Notes: a model not told the origin generated them from the sequence alone. 64,000 nucleotides of DNA from Chloroflexota bacterium (GCA_016210495.1 JACQUC010000018.1:1-64000), one strand, 5' to 3'; shown: positions 25,305 to 34,017, numbered from the stretch's first letter. Numbers and translations are program-made.

Positions 25305-25714
25305 CGGCGCCGATTCTGCGCACCATTTCCAGGCTGATTCTGCCGTTTGGCTTGGTGTTTGCTGTGTATATGCTGCTCCGTGGCCACAACAGCCCGGGAG
25401 GGGGCTTCATCGCCGGCGTTATGGCGGCGGCCGCCATCGCGCTCCAGTATGTGGCGTTCAACGCCAGGCGCGTACACCATCTCTTCCCGATCGACCACGT
25501 CAAGGTGGTTGGCGCGGGGTTGTCGCTGGCCGGGTTGACCGGCGTGGCGGCCACTGTGTTCGGGCAACCTTTTCTCACCAGCACGTTCGGCTTCTATCAC
25601 GTGCCGGTTCTGGGCGAGGTGGAGATAGCCTCGGCGATGTTCTTCGATATCGGCATCTTTCTGGTGGTCGTGGGGGCCATAAACTGCATGGTTTCGGCGT
25701 TAGGGGAGGGGTGA
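25301..25714 (+). CDS. mrpB: Mrp antiporter subunit B
   Basis: A 137-residue membrane protein with four hydrophobic segments and the MrpB hallmark G-H-N-S-P-G-G-G-F-I-A-G at about 28-39. It starts with TTG at 25301 overlapping the mrpA stop (TTGA). It is an essential membrane subunit of the seven-part Mrp complex. The end, F-F-D-I-G-I-F-L-V-V-V-G, is conserved in the family. Normal length. Confidence 0.9.
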   Translation: MTAPILRTISRLILPFGLVFAVYMLLRGHNSPGGGFIAGVMAAAAIALQYVAFNARRVHHLFPIDHVKVVGAGLSLAGLTGVAATVFGQPFLTSTFGFYHVPVLGEVEIASAMFFDIGIFLVVVGAINCMVSALGEG

Positions 25715-25720
25715 AGCGGC

Positions 25721-26059
25721 GTGGAGGCTTTGATGTCGATCGTGGTAGGCGTCCTGTTTGGGACGGGGGTCTTTATGATGCTGCGCGGCAGCACCTTGCG
25801 GCTCGTGCTCGGGCTGGCGCTGCTGTCTCACGGCGCAAACCTGCTCTTGTTCACGATGGGAGGCTTGAAGAAGAGGGCGGTGCCGATTCTGGGATTGAGC
25901 GAAGGCGGGTCGTACGCCGATCCACTGGTGCAGGCGCTCATCCTGACGGCGATTGTCATCAGCTTCGGGGTCACCGCGTTTCTGCTGGTGGTCGTGTATC
26001 GCCTGCACCAGGAGACCGGGAGTGACGATCTCGATGCGCTCCGGAGCTTGAAGGGATGA
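25721..26059 (+). CDS. mrpC: Mrp antiporter subunit C
   Basis: A 112-residue NuoK-like protein starting with GTG. It has three hydrophobic segments: V-G-V-L-F-G-T-G-V-F-M-M-L-R, G-L-A-L-L-S-H-G-A-N-L-L-L-F, and A-L-I-L-T-A-I-V-I-S-F-G with the family I-V-I-S-F-G-V-T-A-F. Six bases after mrpB; its stop overlaps the mrpD start (ATGA). Confidence 0.9.
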   Translation: MEALMSIVVGVLFGTGVFMMLRGSTLRLVLGLALLSHGANLLLFTMGGLKKRAVPILGLSEGGSYADPLVQALILTAIVISFGVTAFLLVVVYRLHQETGSDDLDALRSLKG

Positions 26060-27540
26060 ACCAGGCGGTATTTCTGCCGATTGCGATGCCGCTGGCGGCG
26101 GCCGTTGCGCTGCTGGTGGCCACCGGGCACCGGCGGCTGCAACGGGCGATTTCGGCGGCTGCCACACTGGCGGCGACGACGGCAAGCCTGTATCTGTTCG
26201 GCGAGGTCTGGCAGGGAGACATCCTGGTTTACAGGATGGGCAACTGGACGCCACCCTTTGGCATCGTTTTGGTGGCGGACGTGCTGAGCGGCCTGATGGT
26301 CGTGATGTCCATGGCCATCGCCGTGGCGGCCTTGTTCTTCTCGTTTGCGACGCTGGATCGAGAGCGCGAGCGGTTCTTCCATCCCCTTTTTCAGTTTCAG
26401 CTTCTTGGGGTGAACGGCTCGTTCTTGACGGGCGACATATTCAATCTGTTCGTGTTCTTCGAGGTGATGCTGATATCGTCGTATGCGTTGCTGTCCCTGG
26501 GAGGGGAACGGCGCCAGTTGGAGGCCTCGGTGAAGTACATCGGCATCAACCTGTTTTCCTCGACACTGCTACTGAGCAGCGTGGGGCTTCTTTACGGGCT
26601 GATGGGCACCCTGAACATGGCCGACCTGGCGCAGAAGGTGTCGCAGACGCAGGACAAAGGGTTGATCACGGTACTGGCGATGCTGTTTATGGTGGTGTTT
26701 GGCACCAAGGCGGCGGTTTTTCCGTTGTACTTCTGGCTTCCCGGCGCCTACGCGGTGATGCCGTCGGGCGTGGCCACGTATTTCGCCGGTGTGCTGACCA
26801 AGGTCGGCATCTACGGCCTGTTCCGCGTGTTCACGCTGATCTTCGGCTACGATCCGGGTTTCACGCATTCGATCATCCTGGTGATAGGTGGCGTGACGAT
26901 GCTCGTGGGGGTGCTGGGCGCGACGGCGCAGAAGGACTTCAGGATGATACTCTCCTATCACATCGTGAGCCAAATAGGCTACATGGTGATGGGGCTGGGC
27001 CTCTTCAACGTGCTCGCCATCGCCGGCGCGTTGTTTTTCACCGTGCACAACATGGTCGCCAAGTCGTGTCTCTTTCTGGTGGCGGGAGCCACGGAGAGGC
27101 TGACCGGCTCGGGAGATCTCAAAGACCTGGGGGGCCTGGCGCGCACGCATCCGTACCTGGGCATTCTTTTTCTGGCGGCGGCCATGTCGCTGGCGGGATT
27201 TCCGCCGCTGAGCGGCTTCTTTGGCAAGGTCGTGCTGGTCAGGGCCGGTCTGGAGGCGGAGAGCTACTGGGTGGTGGGGGTGGCGTTGGTCGTGAGTTTG
27301 CTCACGCTGTTTTCGATGTTGAAAATCTGGCGTGGGGTTTTCTGGGGCGAAGCGAGACGAGAGTACCAGAAGTCGTATGGCCACCTGCTGCCCTCGATCG
27401 CGTTTCTCGCTTTGCTAACGGTGGCGATGGGTTTGCTGGCGGGGCCGATGATGGAGATTTCTACGCGGGCGGCGACGCAAATGCTGGACGCACAGGGATA
27501 CATTGAGGCGGTATTGGGCTCCGTTGGGGGTAAGGAATGA
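26056..27540 (+). CDS. mrpD: Mrp antiporter subunit D
   Basis: A 494-residue NuoM/N-like antiporter subunit of about 14 helices. Landmarks: N-L-F-V-F-F-E-V-M-L-I-S-S-Y with the key membrane Glu, K-A-A-V-F-P-L-Y-F-W-L-P-G-A-Y with the key Lys, and S-Q-I-G-Y-M-V-M-G. It forms the second proton channel of the Mrp complex together with MrpA. Four-base overlaps on both sides show tight translational coupling. Length is typical. Confidence 0.92.
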   Translation: MNQAVFLPIAMPLAAAVALLVATGHRRLQRAISAAATLAATTASLYLFGEVWQGDILVYRMGNWTPPFGIVLVADVLSGLMVVMSMAIAVAALFFSFATLDRERERFFHPLFQFQLLGVNGSFLTGDIFNLFVFFEVMLISSYALLSLGGERRQLEASVKYIGINLFSSTLLLSSVGLLYGLMGTLNMADLAQKVSQTQDKGLITVLAMLFMVVFGTKAAVFPLYFWLPGAYAVMPSGVATYFAGVLTKVGIYGLFRVFTLIFGYDPGFTHSIILVIGGVTMLVGVLGATAQKDFRMILSYHIVSQIGYMVMGLGLFNVLAIAGALFFTVHNMVAKSCLFLVAGATERLTGSGDLKDLGGLARTHPYLGILFLAAAMSLAGFPPLSGFFGKVVLVRAGLEAESYWVVGVALVVSLLTLFSMLKIWRGVFWGEARREYQKSYGHLLPSIAFLALLTVAMGLLAGPMMEISTRAATQMLDAQGYIEAVLGSVGGKE

Positions 27541-28031
27541 GGCATATCGGGCTCAACGTGGCGCTGGCGCTGTTCTGGGCCACCCTGAATGATAACTACA
27601 GCCTGCCAACTCTCGTGGTTGGATACGCGGTCGGCTGGGTGGTGCTGAGCCTGGTGCACACGAAAGGTGGAGCAGTTGTCGGCCTGGGCACGCGCCGGCA
27701 AATGCGCCGGTTGTGGTACGGGATCGACTACGTCTTGCACCTGATTTGGGAGATTCTTCTGGCAGGCTGGACGGTGACGCGCCTGGTCTTCCGCTGGAGG
27801 ATGGGCATAAGACCCGGGATAATCGCGGTTCCGGCGGACGTGAAAGGGGACGGGGAGGTGACCGCTCTGGCCAACTCGATCACGTTGACGCCCGGGACGT
27901 GGACCCTGGACGTGCCGGCGGATCGCCGGGTGCTGTGGGTACACGCGCTGGATTTGCAGGATCCGGAGCAAACGAAGACCGACATCAAGCAGCGGTTGGA
28001 ACGGTTCATACTGAGGGCCAGTCGATGCTAG
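27537..28031 (+). CDS. mrpE: Mrp antiporter subunit E
   Basis: A 164-residue protein with N-terminal membrane segments and the cytoplasmic MrpE domain. The motifs A-N-S-I-T-L-T-P-G-T-W-T-L-D and the preceding I-I-A-V-P-A-D-V-K-G are family hallmarks. The ATG overlaps the mrpD stop and its own stop overlaps mrpF. The N-terminus A-L-F-W-A-T-L-N-D-N-Y-S matches the family's usual start. Confidence 0.9.
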   Translation: MRHIGLNVALALFWATLNDNYSLPTLVVGYAVGWVVLSLVHTKGGAVVGLGTRRQMRRLWYGIDYVLHLIWEILLAGWTVTRLVFRWRMGIRPGIIAVPADVKGDGEVTALANSITLTPGTWTLDVPADRRVLWVHALDLQDPEQTKTDIKQRLERFILRASRC

Positions 28032-28306
28032 AGATAGTCACCAACGTTGCCCTCGGAATTCTGGCGATCTCCATAGCTTTGTGCCTTTATCGCGTGGTGG
28101 TTGGCCCGAGCGTGCCCGACAGGGTTGTCGGCCTCGATGCGGTGGCGGTAAATGCTATGGCGGCCATGACCATCGCCGCCTTAAAGTTCGGGACAAAGGA
28201 GTACCTGGACGCGGTGCTGGTCATCGCTTTGCTCTCGTTTGTCGGAACGGTGTCGCTGTGCAAATACCTGGCGAAGGGGAGGGTCATTGATCGAGATACT
28301 GACTAG
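28025..28306 (+). CDS. mrpF: Mrp antiporter subunit F
   Basis: A 93-residue, three-helix protein. G-P-S-V-P-D-R-V-V-G-L-D at about 29-40 is the MrpF hallmark, and the last helix ends S-F-V-G-T-V-S-L-C-K-Y-L. ATG 28025 lies inside the end of mrpE, consistent with coupled translation across the operon. Confidence 0.88.
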   Translation: MLEIVTNVALGILAISIALCLYRVVVGPSVPDRVVGLDAVAVNAMAAMTIAALKFGTKEYLDAVLVIALLSFVGTVSLCKYLAKGRVIDRDTD

Positions 28307-28691
28307 TGTGCTGGTGCTGCTGGGCGTGTTTTTCGTGTTCGCCGGTTCCATCGGCCTGGTGCGATTCCCGGACGTATACTGCAGGCTGCACGCTTTGGGG
28401 CTGGCGACTTCGCTGGGGGTGCCGGCGGTTCTGCTGGCGTCGGTGGTGTTTTTCACCGGCGTGTCCGCGGGCCCCAGCCTGAAGGGTTTGCTCGCCATCG
28501 TCGTCGTGTTTCTGACTGCGGCGGTGGGCACGCACATCGTCGGTTGGAGCGCGTACCGTTCAGGCGTGCCGCTGTGGCAGGGGAGCACGGTGGAACAGAT
28601 CGAAGCTCCGGCGACTGTGGCACACGTTTTGCAGCGCCTTGCAGACCCGTCTACGGCACAAGAGAGCACGAGTGCGGTGGATGAAGGCTGA
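28287..28691 (+). CDS. mrpG: Mrp antiporter subunit G
   Basis: A 134-residue, three-helix protein with the MrpG pattern G-L-V-R-F-P-D-V-Y-C-R-L-H-A at about 24-37. The TTG start at 28287 overlaps mrpF and follows GGGGAGG. The C-terminal 40 residues are longer than usual and hydrophilic. It completes the A-G set, so the antiporter is probably functional. Confidence 0.85.
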   Translation: MIEILTSVLVLLGVFFVFAGSIGLVRFPDVYCRLHALGLATSLGVPAVLLASVVFFTGVSAGPSLKGLLAIVVVFLTAAVGTHIVGWSAYRSGVPLWQGSTVEQIEAPATVAHVLQRLADPSTAQESTSAVDEG

Positions 28692-28889
28692 TTCTCTCCA
28701 GCCTACTTGATGACGCGGGTCTCTCACCTGCCGTGCCCCTCCGCCGTGAAGACGGCCCTGCCACAGCACATGTCAACCATCGCCTGAACGTCTCGGCACT
28801 CGAACCGCCCGGCGCACGCTGAAGCGTGCGGCTACGAGTGGACGCGATTCGGTTCTGCGACCCTGGGCAAGCGCTCGCGCCGCGCTCGG
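28692..28889. other. Gap after the mrp operon
   Basis: No gene is seen. It contains one dispersed palindrome (28813-28836) and no clear intrinsic terminator for the operon. Confidence 0.35.
28813..28836 (+). repeat. Dispersed palindrome, CGCACxCTGAAGxGTGCGGCTAC family
   Basis: CGCACGCT (28813-28820) and AGCGTGCG (28823-28830) are perfect complements followed by GCTAC. The two copies inside the GvpF/L gene at 41728-41836 share this core with one pair of bases exchanged. Confidence 0.65.
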
Positions 28890-28919
28890 TTGACAGCCGA
28901 GCTCCCGCTGTGTTATACT
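28890..28919 (+). promoter_or_regulatory. Promoter of the AbrB-like gene
   Basis: TTGACA (28890-28895) and TATACT (28914-28919) with an 18-base spacer, 38 bases before the start codon. Confidence 0.65.
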
Positions 28920-28957
28920 TTCCGGAAGTCATACTTCATTGCACCTGGGGGTATCCG

Positions 28958-29251
28958 ATGAAGGGTCGAAAGCTGGTGCGCGTACAGGAGAAGGGCCAGG
29001 TTACGCTTCCCGCCGATTTGCGGCGTAAGCTGGGGCTGAAGAAGGGTGACCTGGTGGCGGTCGAGGAGGCGGACGAGGGCATCCTGATCATTCCTCAGGA
29101 AGTGCTGACGATGAGGGAGCTAGATCGGCTGGGAGAGGCGCTGAAGAAGAGGGGCCTATCGCTGGGGAACCTCATCGATCTGATCGAGTCCGGCGGGGAC
29201 GAGGCCGAGCAGGCGTCCAGCAAGCGCAAGAAGCGAGGGATGCGCCCTTGA
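28958..29251 (+). CDS. AbrB/SpoVT-type transcription regulator
   Basis: A 97-residue protein with an N-terminal swapped-hairpin AbrB domain: R-V-Q-E-K-G-Q-V-T-L-P-A-D-L-R-R-K-L-G and G-D-L-V-A-V-E-E. The C-terminal helical tail (about 50-97) ends in Lys/Arg-rich residues. Such proteins are either transition-state regulators or VapB-type antitoxins; no toxin gene follows, so a stand-alone regulator is likelier. ATG 28958 follows GGGGG. The next gene is a cytochrome c. Confidence 0.8.
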   Translation: MKGRKLVRVQEKGQVTLPADLRRKLGLKKGDLVAVEEADEGILIIPQEVLTMRELDRLGEALKKRGLSLGNLIDLIESGGDEAEQASSKRKKRGMRP

Positions 29252-29301
29252 CTTCCCGGTCGCGTCATTGTACTATCAGGGGGTTGTTAGGCGGGCGTTC
29301 C

Positions 29302-29334
29302 TGGTAGGGGCAGGTTTCAAACCTGCTCCTACCA
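29302..29334. repeat. Palindromic repeat, 16-bp arms
   Basis: TGGTAGGGGCAGGTTT (29302-29317) and AAACCTGCTCCTACCA (29319-29334) pair at 15 of 16 positions with a one-base spacer. It is a dispersed palindrome type common in environmental genomes, here in the leader of the cytochrome gene. Confidence 0.7.
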
Positions 29335-29435
29335 AGGCGAAGCGGCAGCCGTCGTGCGCCCTTCTTGGCGAGAAACCCAGGAACGCTGCTGTTTGGTTGC
29401 AACGAAGCGATTTCCTACGAGGGGGTAATGTTCAC

Positions 29436-29996
29436 GTGAGAACGGGATGGCTCGGGCGAATTGGCGTGGCGGCCACGATGGCCGGGGCGCTTCTGGCCAT
29501 TGGGCAGGTCACCGTCGCGGCGGATCCGGCTGCGGGCAAAGCAGCGTACGACAAGAACGCGTGCGGCGCTTGTCACGGGGCGAAAGGTGAGGGTGGTGGC
29601 GGCCCTGCGTTGACCGGGGCGCAGTTTGCCAGCAAGTATTCAACGGCCGAGAAGCTGGCTGACGTGGTAAGAAAGGGCACCAGCAAGGGCATGCCTGGGT
29701 ATGCCGAAGACAAGATCAGCGGGGCCGATATGGAAGGTCTGGTGGCCTACGTGCAGAGCCTCAATCAGGTGGCGGGCGCGGCCCCTTCCAAGGCAGAAGC
29801 GCCGGCGAAGCCACCGGCGGCAGTTAAGGCGACGAGCCCTGAGAGCACGATGGCAGCGGAGAAACCGTTGGAGCCCGAGAGGAACGGCTGGTCATTCGAG
29901 CAGGTGTACGCCATCGTCGTCGCGGCCATCGGCCTCTTTCTGATGTTCATTTTTGCGGTGGTGCTGAACGGGCCGCTTCGCATTGCGAGGCGCTAG
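29436..29996 (+). CDS. Membrane-anchored cytochrome c
   Basis: A 186-residue protein from GTG 29436 (GAGGGGG upstream). It has an N-terminal signal segment (about 8-30), a class I cytochrome c domain with the haem motif C-G-A-C-H-G near 44 and a candidate axial Met in G-M-P-G-Y near 89, a Pro/Ala-rich linker, and a C-terminal membrane helix (about 158-180). The haem domain would face outward, tethered by the C-terminal helix, as in electron shuttles of terminal oxidases. No oxidase gene is nearby, so the partner is unknown. Confidence 0.85.
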   Translation: MRTGWLGRIGVAATMAGALLAIGQVTVAADPAAGKAAYDKNACGACHGAKGEGGGGPALTGAQFASKYSTAEKLADVVRKGTSKGMPGYAEDKISGADMEGLVAYVQSLNQVAGAAPSKAEAPAKPPAAVKATSPESTMAAEKPLEPERNGWSFEQVYAIVVAAIGLFLMFIFAVVLNGPLRIARR

Positions 29997-30041
29997 CTGG
30001 GCAGATCCCGCAGGCAGCAACTCCGGCATTTCGGCGAACCG

Positions 30042-30311
30042 TTACTTCTCGCTCGGCCAATCGAGCTCCGGCTGAGCCAGCGGTGCCCACTCCCAGCGTG
30101 GTGCCCACCAATGGGCGCCAGAATGGCCCCACTCGAACCAAAAAGGATTCCATAGCCAGTATCCGGGGATGCCGTCAGGCCCGATCAGGTCGAAGCTGGT
30201 CTGTGGTACGCTCGGGTCGTCAGGCCAGGGGGGTTCTTCTGCCAGGGCGGACGTGGGCAAGAGCGCCAGGGTAAGTATGGTGATCAGCAGCGAGACCGCT
30301 ACGAATCTCAT
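30042..30311 (-). CDS. Trp-rich small secreted protein (paralogue 1)
   Basis: An 89-residue protein with a signal peptide (about 1-24, ending A-L-A). The mature part is dominated by Trp and Pro: P-P-W-P-D-D-P-S-V-P, G-P-D-G-I-P-G-Y-W-L-W-N-P-F, then H-W-W-A-P-R-W-E-W-A-P. I recognise no family. The gene 280 bases upstream encodes a clear paralogue, so this is a real, duplicated gene. It should be exported or surface-attached. Function unknown. Confidence 0.65.
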   Translation of the reverse strand: MRFVAVSLLITILTLALLPTSALAEEPPWPDDPSVPQTSFDLIGPDGIPGYWLWNPFWFEWGHSGAHWWAPRWEWAPLAQPELDWPSEK

Positions 30312-30589
30312 CGCTGCGTCACCTCCCTCTAGTTCTAATTCTATTCCCCATAAGTCTATGGCCTATCACCAAAACTGTCAAAGCGAGGGAGGACAACGTA
30401 TCCCTGCCAACGGCCTCGTTAGTTACGTGGTCTTGTCTTGACTTGATGTCTATGGGACGACCCGACGGGTCGCCTGTACAGAATCCACGGGGGTGCCGCG
30501 CGCGAATCGCTCGACGCCGGACAAAGAAGTAGCCACCGCGTCAGGGCAAATCGGCGGCACTAGCCGTTTGTTTAGGTTTTCACCCCGAG

Positions 30590-30823
30590 CTAGGGCGCCC
30601 ACTCCCAACGTGGCGCCCACCAATGGGAGCCGGACTCGCTGGTGACGAAGCGATAGGCGTTCCATTGCCAGTACCCCGGGCCGCCATCCGGACCAGACGG
30701 ATCGAAAGTGGTGTGAGGCACGGTGGGATCGTCGGGCCAGGGGGGTTCTGCCGCCAGGGCAACTGTGGACGAGGCCGCCAGGCTCAGTAGGGTGATCAAC
30801 ACAAGGAATGTTAAGAACCTCAT
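30590..30823 (-). CDS. Trp-rich small secreted protein (paralogue 2)
   Basis: A 77-residue protein with a signal peptide (about 1-25), ending at H-W-W-A-P-R-W-E-W-A-P. It shares the block P-P-W-P-D-D-P-x-V-P-x-T-x-F-D, G-P-D-G-x-P-G-Y-W and the terminal Trp motif with its neighbour at 30042, but it lacks the last 11 residues. ATG 30823 is preferred because it gives a matching M-R-F signal start. The conserved spacing of eight Trp suggests a folded or ligand-binding surface. No known family. Confidence 0.65.
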   Translation of the reverse strand: MRFLTFLVLITLLSLAASSTVALAAEPPWPDDPTVPHTTFDPSGPDGGPGYWQWNAYRFVTSESGSHWWAPRWEWAP

Positions 30824-31159
30824 TGTCAGGTCACTTCCCTCTAGTCTAAGTCTATTACCGATCGCGCCATCTGTCAAAAATCAGGCAGTCCCCCGTCTCG
30901 GGCGCGACGACCGGGTCTCTGTGCGTTCACGGTCGTGTGGCAAGGCCGCGCGGCCGGGCGGAGCCGAGCCGCGTCCACTTGTAGCCGTCCGCCTCGGGCG
31001 GACGCGTGCCAGTTCGAGTGGCGAGACGCCTAAGAAATGGCGGGTGCGCCTGAGGCGGCCTGTGGCGAGGCCGTCTTAGGGCCGGCCTGGTACAGCAAGG
31101 GTGCGCGCAGGCTAAAGCCTTCGGCTACAAGTTGGCGCAACAGGTAGACGCAAATGATG
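30824..31159. other. Gap with palindromic repeat debris
   Basis: No gene is seen. It holds CGTCCGCC/GGGCGGACG-type and GGCTAAAGCC-type short palindromes of the dispersed repeat kind. Confidence 0.4.
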
Positions 31160-31207
31160 TTGACGCCTGGGGTACTCCCGCGTATAATTAGCTCATCTAA
31201 TCATTAG
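31160..31207 (+). promoter_or_regulatory. Promoter and operator of the MarR-efflux operon
   Basis: TTGACG (31160-31165) and TATAAT (31183-31188) with a 17-base spacer. CTAAT-C-ATTAG (31197-31207), a perfect 11-base palindrome, lies just after the expected transcription start and is a natural MarR operator. Confidence 0.7.
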
Positions 31208-31219
31208 AGGTTATAAGTA

Positions 31220-31723
31220 ATGTCGGAGCCGGAGTCCAGGCAGACCATCGACGACGAGTGCGCCGAGAGGTTTTTGCGCGTTGTGCCCCAGGTCCTTCGC
31301 CTGCTGGCCTGGCAGGCCCGCGAGGACGTGCCGGCAGAAAGACTGACGCTGCCCCAGTTCAAGATTCTGTCGCGGCTGGTGGAAGGGCAGTGTCTGCCCA
31401 GCGAGCTGGCGCGGTCCTTTGACGTGAGCCTACCGACGATGACCGTTACCGTGGACACGCTGGTGCGCCGTGGCATGGTCGATCGGAGACCGCATCCGGA
31501 CGATAGACGGATGGTTCGTCTTGCCGTGACTTCGCAGGGGCGCTCGGCGCTGGCGCGGTTTCGGGAGCGAGCAGTGGCCAGGCTGGCGAAGGTGATCAGC
31601 CGTCTGGAGTCGCGAGAGAAGCTGCAATTGCTCGCGGCCTTCGAGGCGCTGCATCGGGCCCTCGCGGGTACCGCGCCTGTTCGCACCTCTGGCGACGGTT
31701 GCGAGGAGGGGCAGATTGACTGA
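31220..31723 (+). CDS. MarR-family regulator
   Basis: A 167-residue winged-helix protein with L-T-L-P-Q-F-K-I-L-S-R-L, the recognition helix S-L-P-T-M-T-V-T-V-D-T-L-V-R-R-G, and the wing R-R-P-H-P-D-D-R-R-M-V. MarR proteins repress efflux genes and are released by phenolic or drug ligands. The gene overlaps the following DHA2 transporter start by eight bases, so it most likely regulates its own operon through the palindrome at 31197. Confidence 0.85.
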   Translation: MSEPESRQTIDDECAERFLRVVPQVLRLLAWQAREDVPAERLTLPQFKILSRLVEGQCLPSELARSFDVSLPTMTVTVDTLVRRGMVDRRPHPDDRRMVRLAVTSQGRSALARFRERAVARLAKVISRLESREKLQLLAAFEALHRALAGTAPVRTSGDGCEEGQID

Positions 31724-33254
31724 CGGCAAGCAGAAAACACGTACCGCCGCGATCATGGGCGGACTTATGCTGGGGATGCTGCTGTCGGCGCTGGACCAAA
31801 CCATCGTGGGCACGGCGATGCCGCGCATCATAATGAACCTGGGCGGCATGGCGCTGTACAGTTGGGTCTTCTCGGCGTATATGCTGACGGCCACGGCCAC
31901 TGTGCCGGTGGTCGGCAAGCTCTCGGACCTCTACGGGCGGCGTTGGTTCTACGTCGGGGGACTGGGCATCTTTATGTTGGGCTCGGTCCTGTGTGGCGCC
32001 GCGCAAACCATGGAGCAGTTGATCGTCTTTCGAGGACTGCAAGGAATAGGTGCCGGCGCCGTGATGCCGCTGACCATCGCCATCATCGGCGACATCGTCG
32101 CTCCCTCGGAAAGGGGCAAGCTGCAGGGGCTGATGGGAACGGTATTTGCCTTTGCCAGCGTCGTCGGCCCGATGGCCGGGGGGCTGATCGTGGACAACTG
32201 GAACTGGCGCTGGGTGTTTTATGTAAACCTCCCGGTGGGCCTGCTGTCCCTGCTGGTGATGCTGCTGGTGCTCCACGACATCAAGGATGGCATCGACGCC
32301 CGGTCCATCGACTACCTGGGCGTGATGGCCCTGGTACCGGCCATCACGACGATGCTGCTGGTAACCATCTGGGGCGGCAAGGACTACGCCTGGGATTCCT
32401 TGCCCATTATCGGACTGGGCGTGGTCTCTTTACTTCTCTGGCTGCTGTTCGTCTACGTCGAGATGCGGGCGAAGGAGCCTATCATCCCCTTCTCACTTTT
32501 CAGGAACTCTGTCTTCACCGTCTCCAGCGTTGCCGTCTTCCTAACGGGTATCGGCATGTTTGGGGCGATTATGTTTATTCCTCTTTTTGTGCAGGGAGTC
32601 ATCGGCACGTCGGCGACGGACTCGGGCATGGTGTTGACGCCGATGATGTTGTCGTTCGTCGGCTCGAGTGTGGTAGCCGGACAGATTATGTCGCGGACGG
32701 GCAAGTACCGTCACATCGCGCTGGTGGCGCTGGGCATCGTTAGCTTCGCCTTCTATCTTCTGGCCGGGATGGGCGTGGAAACCTCCAATGAAGTGGCGGT
32801 GCGCAACGTGGTCGTCCTCGGGCTGGGCATGGGGGCGCTCATGCCGTTGTTCAATCTGGCGGTGCAAAACGCCGTGGAACACCGGGTGATGGGCATCGCG
32901 ACGTCGTGCATCCAGTTCTTTAGGGGCGTGGGCGCAACCGTCGGCGTGACGGTGATGGGAGCGCTGATGGCCAGCCGGGTGGACGGTGGGATGCGACTTG
33001 GTCTAGCGGGGTTGCCGGCGGAGGTGACGGCGAATCTGTCTATGTCCGAGCTCCGCGCCATGCTCAGTCCCGAGGCGACGCTGGCGAGGGGCGGCACGGT
33101 GGACTTGCCGCAGGCCGTCGTGGAGATAGCCAAGGCCGTGCTGGCCGGCGCGCTGCACGACGTGTTTTACGTGGGGCTCGTGGTCGCCGTCCTGGCCCTT
33201 GGTGTTTGCTTGTTTTTGAAGGAGATACCGTTGAAACGGCAGGCGAGGCGGTGA
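31716..33254 (+). CDS. DHA2-family (EmrB/QacA-type) MFS drug efflux pump
   Basis: A 512-residue, 14-helix MFS protein. Motif C-like and DHA2 landmarks are present: S-A-L-D-Q-T-I-V-G-T-A-M-P near the N-terminus, G-K-L-S-D-L-Y-G-R-R-W at the 2-3 loop, and F-R-G-L-Q-G-I-G-A-G. Such pumps export drugs, dyes or toxic lipids using the proton gradient. The TTG start at 31716 follows GAGGAGGGG and overlaps the marR end. No EmrA-type adaptor is present, as expected for a single-membrane cell envelope or a stand-alone pump. Confidence 0.88.
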   Translation: MTDGKQKTRTAAIMGGLMLGMLLSALDQTIVGTAMPRIIMNLGGMALYSWVFSAYMLTATATVPVVGKLSDLYGRRWFYVGGLGIFMLGSVLCGAAQTMEQLIVFRGLQGIGAGAVMPLTIAIIGDIVAPSERGKLQGLMGTVFAFASVVGPMAGGLIVDNWNWRWVFYVNLPVGLLSLLVMLLVLHDIKDGIDARSIDYLGVMALVPAITTMLLVTIWGGKDYAWDSLPIIGLGVVSLLLWLLFVYVEMRAKEPIIPFSLFRNSVFTVSSVAVFLTGIGMFGAIMFIPLFVQGVIGTSATDSGMVLTPMMLSFVGSSVVAGQIMSRTGKYRHIALVALGIVSFAFYLLAGMGVETSNEVAVRNVVVLGLGMGALMPLFNLAVQNAVEHRVMGIATSCIQFFRGVGATVGVTVMGALMASRVDGGMRLGLAGLPAEVTANLSMSELRAMLSPEATLARGGTVDLPQAVVEIAKAVLAGALHDVFYVGLVVAVLALGVCLFLKEIPLKRQARR

Positions 33255-33761
33255 GTGTGGCAGCGGATGGGAGGCGATACACGAGCGATATATGAAAGGT
33301 ACATATTAGGTACTCTTACGATACATACGACCACTATTTCTGGCCTGCTCCTATCACCCACTGTCTCACTGGTGTGACTCTCACGTTCCGTACCCAGTAG
33401 CAACATTTCCGATAGTCGTCTCAACGGGCTGTTAAGATACCACCCCCCGATTCTCCCCCTCAACCCCGTCCACTCACTGCTCGCCGTTTCCCGCTCTCTT
33501 GCCGTCATATCGCCTCTCCAATATTCTCGGTTCTTGGTCTGCAATCAGGCACCAGGTAATGTGCGGTTCTCAGGGATCATTGCGGTCCGATTCGCCGTGA
33601 GCATTCTCGCGATGGTGGAATTCCAGGGTGGCATGGCGGTAGACTTTGGCCGCCAACGAGGCTTTCAGACTGTCCAGCACGTCCTTGAGTTCCTTTCCGG
33701 AGAACTGACCTGGGCTGGCAAGCAGATCCAGCGGCATACGCCGCGACTCGAGGAGCAAATC
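33255..33761. other. Long gap without a supported gene
   Basis: AT-richer than its surroundings near 33270-33330. A minus-strand frame at 33570-33911 encodes a protein-like stretch (K-E-L-K-D-V-L-D-S-L, then Y-R-H-A-T-L-E-F-H-H) that I could not place and which overlaps the MNT remnant, so I did not call it. Confidence 0.3.
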
Positions 33762-34017
33762 GTGGAACAGGACATCCTGAGGCGCGACCCCAAGCTCGCC
33801 GAGGTTGTTCGCCGGCTCGTCGAGGCTTTTCAGCCGGAGCGTATCTACTCTTGCCCCACACCGGCGGGATGTGCTAGCGTTTCGTGCTCTCTGCGGAGTC
33901 GGAGCAGCCAAGGACGTGGTCGTCTATACGCGCGACGAGTTCGAGTCGCGCATCCGGGCGGTATCTTCGCTCCCCGCGACGGTGCTGCGGGAAGGGAGGC
34001 TCGTCTATGCGGCCTGA
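33762..34017 (+). pseudogene. MNT-type nucleotidyltransferase with internal deletion
   Basis: The first frame gives L-A-E-V-V-R-R-L-V-E-A-F-Q-P-E-R-I-Y, the helix before the active site of minimal nucleotidyltransferases. The second frame resumes at H-R-R-D-V-L-A-F-R-A-L and ends with V-V-V-Y-T-R-D-E-F-E and L-R-E-G-R-L-V-Y-A-A. The catalytic G-S-x-A-R-G and D-x-D segment is missing between them, so an out-of-frame deletion removed the active site. In HEPN/MNT modules this protein is the antitoxin, AMPylating HEPN. Confidence 0.65.

Noticed and set aside
33570..33911. Minus-strand frame with protein-like sequence (Y-R-H-A-T-L-E-F-H-H)
   Set aside because: It overlaps the MNT remnant, has no ribosome-binding site or family match, and could not be supported as a gene.
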